From Arthrobacter sp. MAHUQ-56 (GTDB lineage Bacteria; Actinomycetota; Actinomycetes; Actinomycetales; Micrococcaceae), in contig NZ_JAIFZQ010000016.1 in NCBI RefSeq assembly GCF_019710585.1, positions 434,001 through 498,000 of the forward strand: a stretch of DNA of 64,000 nucleotides. The letters run 5' to 3'. The notes below the pieces were generated by a model. It did not search any database and had not been told where the DNA came from. It saw only the letters and a list, made by a program, of their open reading frames with translations. The first letter of the stretch is position 1; every line of letters begins with the position of its first letter. Of this stretch, positions 58,392 through 64,000 are shown in pieces. The position numbers were made by a program, and so were the translations under genes.

Positions 58392-60191
58392 TCAGGCCTG
58401 CTTGCGCTCCTCCTGCGAAGCGTAGGTGTCCAGCAACGCGGCGGCCCGGCCGCCGTCGTCCTCCGCTGCCAGGCCCTTGCGCATGCTCTCCGCCTTCTCC
58501 CGGCCCGCGGGAAACGGCGGAAGCAGCGGCACCTCGGGGTCGGTCAGCACCTCGATCACCACGGGACTGTCCGCGGCGAAGGCCTCCTCCCAGGCAGCGC
58601 CGATGTCCTCCGGATCTTCCACGCGGATGCCGCGGAGCCCCAGCAGGTCCGCATAGCCGGCAAAGGGAAAATCGGGAAGCTGCTGGCTGTCGGCGAACCG
58701 CGGTTCGCCCTCGGACTCGCGCTGCTCCCACGTGACCTCGGTCAGCTCACGGTTGTTGAAGACGCACACCACGAACCGCGGATCCTGCCACTGCTGCCAG
58801 CGGTGCGCCACGGTCACCAGTTCGGCCAGGCCGGACATCTGCATGGCACCGTCCCCGGCCAAGGCCACCAGCGGCAGGTCGGGCCTGGCCAGCTTGGCGG
58901 CGAGGCCGTACGGGATGGCGCATCCCATGCTGGCCAGCGTCCCGGACAGGTGCACGGGCACGCCGGGCGGCAAGATCAGTTGCCGGGCATACCAGTACAC
59001 GCAGCTGCCGACGTCGATACTCACCTGGGCGTCCGCCGGGAGCCGGCCGTTGAGCTCGCGGACCACCCGTTCCGGGTTGACGGGGCTGGCAGGAACAGCG
59101 GCGCGGTCGGCGGCGAGGATGCGCCAGCGGCTGACCTGTTCCTCCACGTCGGAGCGCCATTGGCTGCGCGGACGGTGTTCGAGCCTGCTGTTCAAGGCTT
59201 CCAGGGCGGAGCCGGCGTCCCCGGCCAGGCCCACTTCCACCGGGTAGCGGTTGCCGATCTTTTTCTCGTCGATGTCGATCTGCACGGCGCGGGCCGCGCC
59301 GGGCGGCGGATAAAACTCGGTCCAGGGGTCGTTGGAGCCCACGATGAGCAGGGCATCGCAGTTGCCCAGGAGGTGCGCACTTGCGGTGGTGCCCAGGTGG
59401 CCCATCGTGCCGACGGCAAACGGCAGGTTCTCGTCGACATAGGGCTTGCCCAGCAGGCTGGTGGCAATCCCGGCCTGGAGTTTCTCCGCCACTGCAACGA
59501 CTTCCTGTCCGGCCCGGCGCGCACCCTGTCCCACCAGGAGGGCAACACGCTCTGCCGAGTTCAGGAGCGCAGCGGCGGCGTCCAGGTCCTCGTCCCGCGG
59601 CGTCTTGGCCGCGGCACTCCAGGACGGTGCCGTCACCACGATCCCGTGCTGCTGCTCCAGCCCGGGTGCGGGTGCTGACTGTATGTCGTGGGGGACGATC
59701 ACCACGCAGGGCGACGAGGTGGCCTTCGCAGTCCTGAAGGCACGGTCCAGAACCATGGGAACCTGCTCGGGCGCGCTGACCAGCTGCACGAACTGCGACG
59801 CCACGTCCTTGAACAGGGCGGGAAGGTCGATCTCCTGCATGTAGGCGGACCCCAGCACGGTGCGGCTCTGCTGGCCCACGATCGCCACCACCGGAACGCC
59901 GTCCAGCTTGGCGTCATAGAGCCCGTTGAGCAGGTGCACGGCGCCAGGACCCTGGGTGGACGTCACCACGCCCACGCCACCGGTGTACTTCGCGTGGCCA
60001 ACCGCCATGAACGCCGCGGTTTCCTCGTGCCGGGCCTGGACGAACTCAACCTGCCCTTCGGTGCTGCCCTCAGTCCTGCGGAGCGCACCCATGAAGCCGT
60101 TGATGCCGTCACCGCTGTATCCGAAGACGCGGTTCACTCCCCAGGTCCTGAGCCGCTCCACGATGGCGTCGGCCACGGTACGTTCGGTCAT
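58392..60191 (-). CDS. poxB: Thiamine-diphosphate enzyme, pyruvate oxidase/dehydrogenase (PoxB) type
   Basis: The 599-residue enzyme shows the three domains of the acetolactate synthase/pyruvate oxidase family. The catalytic glutamate is in VQARHEETAAFMAVGHAKYTG near 55, the central FAD-like domain spans about 195-340, and the ThDP motif is GDGAMQMSGLAELVTV ending at CVFNN. Actinobacterial homologues are usually called pyruvate dehydrogenase (cytochrome) or pyruvate oxidase, giving acetate from pyruvate. Acetolactate synthase is less likely because no small subunit is nearby. AGGAGG precedes the ATG at 60191. Confidence 0.88.
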   Translation of the reverse strand: MTERTVADAIVERLRTWGVNRVFGYSGDGINGFMGALRRTEGSTEGQVEFVQARHEETAAFMAVGHAKYTGGVGVVTSTQGPGAVHLLNGLYDAKLDGVPVVAIVGQQSRTVLGSAYMQEIDLPALFKDVASQFVQLVSAPEQVPMVLDRAFRTAKATSSPCVVIVPHDIQSAPAPGLEQQHGIVVTAPSWSAAAKTPRDEDLDAAAALLNSAERVALLVGQGARRAGQEVVAVAEKLQAGIATSLLGKPYVDENLPFAVGTMGHLGTTASAHLLGNCDALLIVGSNDPWTEFYPPPGAARAVQIDIDEKKIGNRYPVEVGLAGDAGSALEALNSRLEHRPRSQWRSDVEEQVSRWRILAADRAAVPASPVNPERVVRELNGRLPADAQVSIDVGSCVYWYARQLILPPGVPVHLSGTLASMGCAIPYGLAAKLARPDLPLVALAGDGAMQMSGLAELVTVAHRWQQWQDPRFVVCVFNNRELTEVTWEQRESEGEPRFADSQQLPDFPFAGYADLLGLRGIRVEDPEDIGAAWEEAFAADSPVVIEVLTDPEVPLLPPFPAGREKAESMRKGLAAEDDGGRAAALLDTYASQEERKQA

Positions 60192-60253
60192 GGTGTCCTC
60201 CTGCGTCGGGGTTGGTGCCCTGCCTGCAGGAGCCTTACCCACCGGAGCGGCGC

Positions 60254-62872
60254 CTAAGCGTTGACGATCAGTCCGAGCTCGGCCTTGGAAGCCAGGGCGT
60301 CGTGCCGCGGGAGGACCCGGACGGTGTAGCCGAAAGGCCCGGAACGGTCGATCACCAGGGAACCGCTGAACAGGTGGCGGCCGCTGCCCAAATGTTCCTG
60401 GACCTTCAGCTCCATCATGGTGATGTCGGCCAGGGTGTCATTCTCCTCAGCCTTCCCGTATGCCACTTCCACGCAGACGTCCTCCGGGGTCAGCGCATTG
60501 AGGGCCACGTACGCGTTGACCTGGAGGGTGTCACCGATCTGCGGGTCCTCGGACACGCCCACCGAATCCACGTGTTCCACATGGATCTGGGGCCAGGCGG
60601 CACGCACCTTCGCGGACCAGGCGGCCAGGGCCCGCGCCTGCGCGTAGGAGTTCGCGGTGGCACTGCGTCCCGCCTCTGCCGCGGGGCGGTAGAGGATGTT
60701 CACGTAGTCGCGGAGCATGCGTTCGGCGGAGACTGCGGGGCCGAGGTGGGACAGAGTGTGCTTGATCATGGACACCCAGTGCGTGGGGACCTTCTCGCTC
60801 CTGGTGGTCGACGGGCCGGCCGCGCCTGCCGCCTCGGACACGGTGCTTCCGTAGAAGCGCGGCGCCACCTGCGTTTCGAGCAGCTCGTACAGCGCCGCCG
60901 CCTCGATGTCGTCCCGCTCCTCGGGGGACGCGTCGTTGTTGGCGGTGGGGATCGCCCAGCCGTTCTCGCCGTCGTACATCTCATCCCACCAGCCGTCCAG
61001 GACGGAGAGGTTCAGCGAACCGTTCAGCGCCGCCTTCATGCCGGACGTGCCGCAGGCCTCCAACGGCCGCAGCGGGTTGTTCAGCCAGACGTCGCAGCCG
61101 GGGAACAGCGTCCTGGCCATGGCGATGTCGTAGTTTGGCAGGAACGCGATCCGGTGGCGGACCTCGGGGTCGTCCGTGAACCGCACCAGCTCCTGGATCA
61201 TCTTTTTCCCGGCGTCGTCCGCAGGGTGCGACTTTCCGGCGATGACCAGCTGGATGGGGTGGTCCTTGTGCAGGAGCAGTGCCTTCAGCCGCGCCGGCTC
61301 GCGCAGCATCAGGGTGAGCCGCTTGTAGGTGGGCACCCGGCGGGCAAACCCGATGGTCAGGACGTCCGGGTCCAGGACGCTGTCTGTCCAGCCGAGCTCG
61401 GCATCGGCGGCACCGCGCTTCTTCCACGCTGCCCGGAGCCTGCGCCGGACATCCTCCACCAGCGCTGCCCGCATCTCGCGGCGAAGCGCCCACACGTCGG
61501 CGTCGCTGACGTTGTAGGCGAGGTCCCATTTACCCAGCGCTTCCGCTTCGCTGCCGAACTGGTCCCGGGCGAGCTTGGAGATGCGGCTGTCCACCCAGGT
61601 GGGCACGTGCACGCCGTTGGTCACCGAGGTGATGGGAACCTCGGAATGGTCAAAGCCCGGCCACAGAGCGGAGAACATGCTGCGGGACACCTCGCCGTGG
61701 AGCTTGGCAACGCCGTTGGCACGCTGGGCCAGCCGCAGGCCCATCACGGCCATGTTGAAGACTGACGGGTTGCCGTCCGCATAGTTCTCCCGGCCCAGTT
61801 CCAGGATCCGGTCCACCGGCACGTCCGGCGCCAGGCCGGCCTGGAAGAAGTGGCTGATCTGGGCGATCTCGAACCTGTCGATGCCCGCCGGCACCGGGGT
61901 GTGCGTGGTGAACACAGTAGAGGCGCGCCCGGCGGCGAGGGCTTCGTCGAAGGTCAGCGGCTGCTCCCCGGACATGAGTTCCTGGATGCGCTCGATCCCC
62001 AGGAAACCGGCGTGCCCCTCATTGGTGTGGAACACCTCCGGGGCGGCGCAGCCAGTCAGTTTCTGGAAGGCGCGCAGGGCCTTCACGCCGCCCATGCCCA
62101 GCAGCAGCTCCTGCTGAAGCCTGTGGTCCCCGCCGCCGCCGTAGAGCCGGTCGGTAATACTGCGGGCGGCGTCATCGTTGCCCGGAACGTTGGAGTCAAG
62201 GAGGAGCAGGGGGACACGCCCGACGTCGGCACGCCAGATGTGTGCCAGAAGCCGCCTGCCGTTGGGCAGGGGGAGCGAGATCTGCAGCGCCTTGCCGTTG
62301 CCGTCGGGGGAGGGCTCGCGGAGCAGGGTGAGGGGCAGCCCGTCAGGGTCCAGGACAGGGTAGGTCTCCTGCTGCCAGGCGTCCCGGGAGAGGGACTGCT
62401 TGAAGTAGCCGGCCTGGTACAGCAGGCCCACGCCGATCAGCGGCACGCCCAGGTCCGAAGCGGCCTTCAGGTGGTCGCCGGCCAGGATGCCCAGGCCGCC
62501 GGAGTACTGGGGGAGGACTTCGGTGATGCCGAACTCGGGGGAGAAATAGGCAATGGAGGCCGGCGCGTCGGGACCCAGCCCCTGGTACCAGCGCGGCTCG
62601 TCGAGGTACCGGTCAAGGTCCTGTTCCGCCGCCCGCACCCGGTCCACCACCGACTGGTCCGCCGCAAGCTGCTGGAACTCCTCACGGCTGACCATGCCCA
62701 GGAAACCGATGGGGTCCTGCCCGCTTTCCTCCCAGAGGCGCGGGTTCAGGCCAGCGAACAGTTCGCGGGTGGGGCGGTGCCAGGACCACCGCAAATTGCT
62801 GGCCAGCCGGGCAAGCGGCCGAATGGGCTCAGGGAGGACTGTACGGACCGTAAACCTGCGGATTGCCTTCAC
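60254..62872 (-). CDS. glgP: Alpha-glucan (glycogen/maltodextrin) phosphorylase
   Basis: The enzyme of about 872 residues releases glucose-1-phosphate from alpha-1,4-glucan. It is the short actinobacterial form that begins with the DUF3417 region (RPLARLASNLRWSWHRPTREL). The PLP lysine lies in EACGTSGMKAALNG, and AYFSPEFGITEVLPQYSGGLGILAGDH and EVFHTNEGHAGFLGIERI are also typical. The GTG at 62872 gives VKAIRRFTVRTVLPEP, the usual start; a TTG seven codons upstream is possible. It is divergent from glgE, with 152 bp between. Confidence 0.94.
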   Translation of the reverse strand: MKAIRRFTVRTVLPEPIRPLARLASNLRWSWHRPTRELFAGLNPRLWEESGQDPIGFLGMVSREEFQQLAADQSVVDRVRAAEQDLDRYLDEPRWYQGLGPDAPASIAYFSPEFGITEVLPQYSGGLGILAGDHLKAASDLGVPLIGVGLLYQAGYFKQSLSRDAWQQETYPVLDPDGLPLTLLREPSPDGNGKALQISLPLPNGRRLLAHIWRADVGRVPLLLLDSNVPGNDDAARSITDRLYGGGGDHRLQQELLLGMGGVKALRAFQKLTGCAAPEVFHTNEGHAGFLGIERIQELMSGEQPLTFDEALAAGRASTVFTTHTPVPAGIDRFEIAQISHFFQAGLAPDVPVDRILELGRENYADGNPSVFNMAVMGLRLAQRANGVAKLHGEVSRSMFSALWPGFDHSEVPITSVTNGVHVPTWVDSRISKLARDQFGSEAEALGKWDLAYNVSDADVWALRREMRAALVEDVRRRLRAAWKKRGAADAELGWTDSVLDPDVLTIGFARRVPTYKRLTLMLREPARLKALLLHKDHPIQLVIAGKSHPADDAGKKMIQELVRFTDDPEVRHRIAFLPNYDIAMARTLFPGCDVWLNNPLRPLEACGTSGMKAALNGSLNLSVLDGWWDEMYDGENGWAIPTANNDASPEERDDIEAAALYELLETQVAPRFYGSTVSEAAGAAGPSTTRSEKVPTHWVSMIKHTLSHLGPAVSAERMLRDYVNILYRPAAEAGRSATANSYAQARALAAWSAKVRAAWPQIHVEHVDSVGVSEDPQIGDTLQVNAYVALNALTPEDVCVEVAYGKAEENDTLADITMMELKVQEHLGSGRHLFSGSLVIDRSGPFGYTVRVLPRHDALASKAELGLIVNA

Positions 62873-63024
62873 CTGCGTCACACTAACCGACAACCTGCCT
62901 GCCGGGAACCAGCATTGGGTTTCTTTTGGGTAAATGACCGGGGCATGAAGAAAATGGCGGGCGGCACGGCGAAATTGATGAGCAGCCTTAGCAATCTTCG
63001 CCGTTTCTCGCTAACGTCGAGCCT

Positions 63025-64000
63025 GTGACGACTAACTCAGGAACCAGTGCCGCATCAACCAAAATGCTCCAGCGCCGCATCACCGAGGGTCTGCGGTTCG
63101 GGCGTTTTCCCATCACCGCCGTGCAGCCCGTCGTCGAGGGCGGCAGGTTTCCGGCCAAGGCAGTGCCGGGGGAGGGCATCGTTGTCGGTGCCACCGCCTT
63201 CCGCGAAGGCCATGACCAGCTCGGCGTCAGCGCCGTGCTTTTGGATCCAGCCGGAGCCGAGCGCCAGCGTGTACGGCTCGCGCCGCCCCGCGGGGAACGA
63301 GGCATGGGCACGGACCGCTGGGAAGGCATCCTCACGCCGTCGGAAACCGGCAACTGGTCCTTTGTCATCGAAGCCTGGCATGACCGCTACGGAACCTGGC
63401 ATCACAATGCCGAGGTGAAGATCGATGCGGGCATCGACGTCGAACTCATGCTCGCCGAAGGTGCCAAGCTGCTGGCCGACGCAGCGCAGGAGGACTTCCG
63501 CAGCGAAGCGGACCGGGAAACGCTCCGCCACGCCGCCGACGTCCTGGCCGACCAGTCCCGCGGCACGGAAGAACGGCTCGCAGCCGGGTTCAGCCAGGAG
63601 ATTGCCGGCATCGTTGACCGCGAGCCCATCCGTGAGCTCGTCACTGTCTCCGAAGAGTTCCCCCTGCTGGTGGAGCGGGACCGCGCCGGCCGCGGCGCCT
63701 GGTACGAGTTCTTCCCCCGGTCCGAAGGCGCCGTCAAGGACCACACCACCGGCGCCTGGACCTCCGGCAACTTCCGCACCGCCGCCAAGCGGCTCGACGC
63801 CGTGGCCGCCATGGGATTCGACGTCCTCTACATGCCGCCCATTCACCCCATCGGCGTGCAGCACCGCAAGGGACCCAACAACACGCTGGTGGCCGGCCCC
63901 AACGACCCCGGTTCGCCCTGGGCCATCGGTGCCAAGGAGGGTGGCCACGACGCCATCCATCCCGACCTCGGGTCCTTCGACGATTTCGACGCCTTCGTGG
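63025..64000 (+). CDS. glgE: Maltose-1-phosphate maltosyltransferase, N-terminal part
   Basis: The gene runs off the window after 325 codons. From GTG at 63025 the protein begins MTTNSGTSAASTKMLQRRI, then has the beta domain starting RFPITAVQPVVEGGRFPAKAV and WEGILTPSETGNWSFVIEAWHD, and the opening of the GH13 barrel GAWYEFFPRSEG, VAAMGFDVLYMPPIHPIG and HDAIHPDLGS, all characteristic of GlgE. The enzyme adds maltose from maltose-1-phosphate to growing alpha-glucan. The catalytic residues are beyond the end. TreS, Pep2 and GlgB are expected downstream but not visible. Confidence 0.93.
   Translation, partial: MTTNSGTSAASTKMLQRRITEGLRFGRFPITAVQPVVEGGRFPAKAVPGEGIVVGATAFREGHDQLGVSAVLLDPAGAERQRVRLAPPRGERGMGTDRWEGILTPSETGNWSFVIEAWHDRYGTWHHNAEVKIDAGIDVELMLAEGAKLLADAAQEDFRSEADRETLRHAADVLADQSRGTEERLAAGFSQEIAGIVDREPIRELVTVSEEFPLLVERDRAGRGAWYEFFPRSEGAVKDHTTGAWTSGNFRTAAKRLDAVAAMGFDVLYMPPIHPIGVQHRKGPNNTLVAGPNDPGSPWAIGAKEGGHDAIHPDLGSFDDFDAFV

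Overview
The window is chromosomal DNA from a high-GC actinobacterium, most likely a member of the Micrococcaceae such as Arthrobacter or Pseudarthrobacter. The evidence is the strong G/C preference at third codon positions, frequent GTG and TTG starts, and actinobacterial marker genes: the proteasome activator Bpa, CarD, SenX3-RegX3, a GTP-type PEP carboxykinase, LpqE, and GlgE with a short-type GlgP. No prophage, insertion sequence, CRISPR array or rRNA operon was seen. Four tRNA genes are present, all on the minus strand.

Layout. 1-1743: the start of a minus-strand response regulator, a long and unusually AT-rich leader, and an orphan winged-helix regulator. 1834-4372: a SixA-like phosphatase, then a LysR regulator divergent from an EamA exporter. 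4243-8411: a tightly overlapping minus-strand operon (ABC-like ATPase, YhgE/Pip protein, TetR regulator, small membrane protein) with a perfect 18-bp palindrome inside its promoter. 8419-12197: a flavin disulfide reductase, tRNA-Arg, and pckG with several candidate operators upstream. 12221-15903: a phosphohexomutase, a small unknown gene, nsrR and hmp, with an NsrR-like box before hmp. 16068-19839: a RecQ-family helicase carrying a C-terminal phosphoribosyltransferase-like segment, overlapping a convergent MFS exporter. 20153-33412: two tRNA-Ser genes, a GNAT enzyme, an S9 peptidase, an FAD protein, a VOC protein, a quinone reductase, PadR, a DUF1540 protein, cstA-ybdD, bpa with an unknown companion, and an aldo/keto reductase.

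33456-43635: several poorly characterised genes, an NDH-2, a polysaccharide deacetylase, a lipoprotein pair, tRNA-Thr, and a tmk-holB-hydrolase operon. 43751-49957: a PLP transsulfuration-type enzyme, a DUF2516 protein, a methyltransferase, gpmA, then phoU divergent from senX3-regX3 with a PHO-box-like repeat between them. 49976-55308: lpqE, carD, ispD, ispF, cysS and rlmB, an order also known in mycobacteria. 55394-64000: glycogen metabolism genes (glgX, glgP and the start of glgE), interrupted by a secreted-type ribonuclease/barstar pair and a thiamine-diphosphate enzyme.

The genes combine central carbon handling (pckG, gpmA, cstA, glg genes), phosphate sensing, nitric oxide defence, isoprenoid precursor synthesis and protein turnover. 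Nothing found is a clear-cut new system. The most interesting candidates are the YhgE operon with its degenerate ATPase, the RecQ-phosphoribosyltransferase fusion, the ribonuclease/barstar pair inside the glycogen locus, and the unknown gene directly behind bpa. All functional statements come from reading translated sequence and motifs; no database search was possible.
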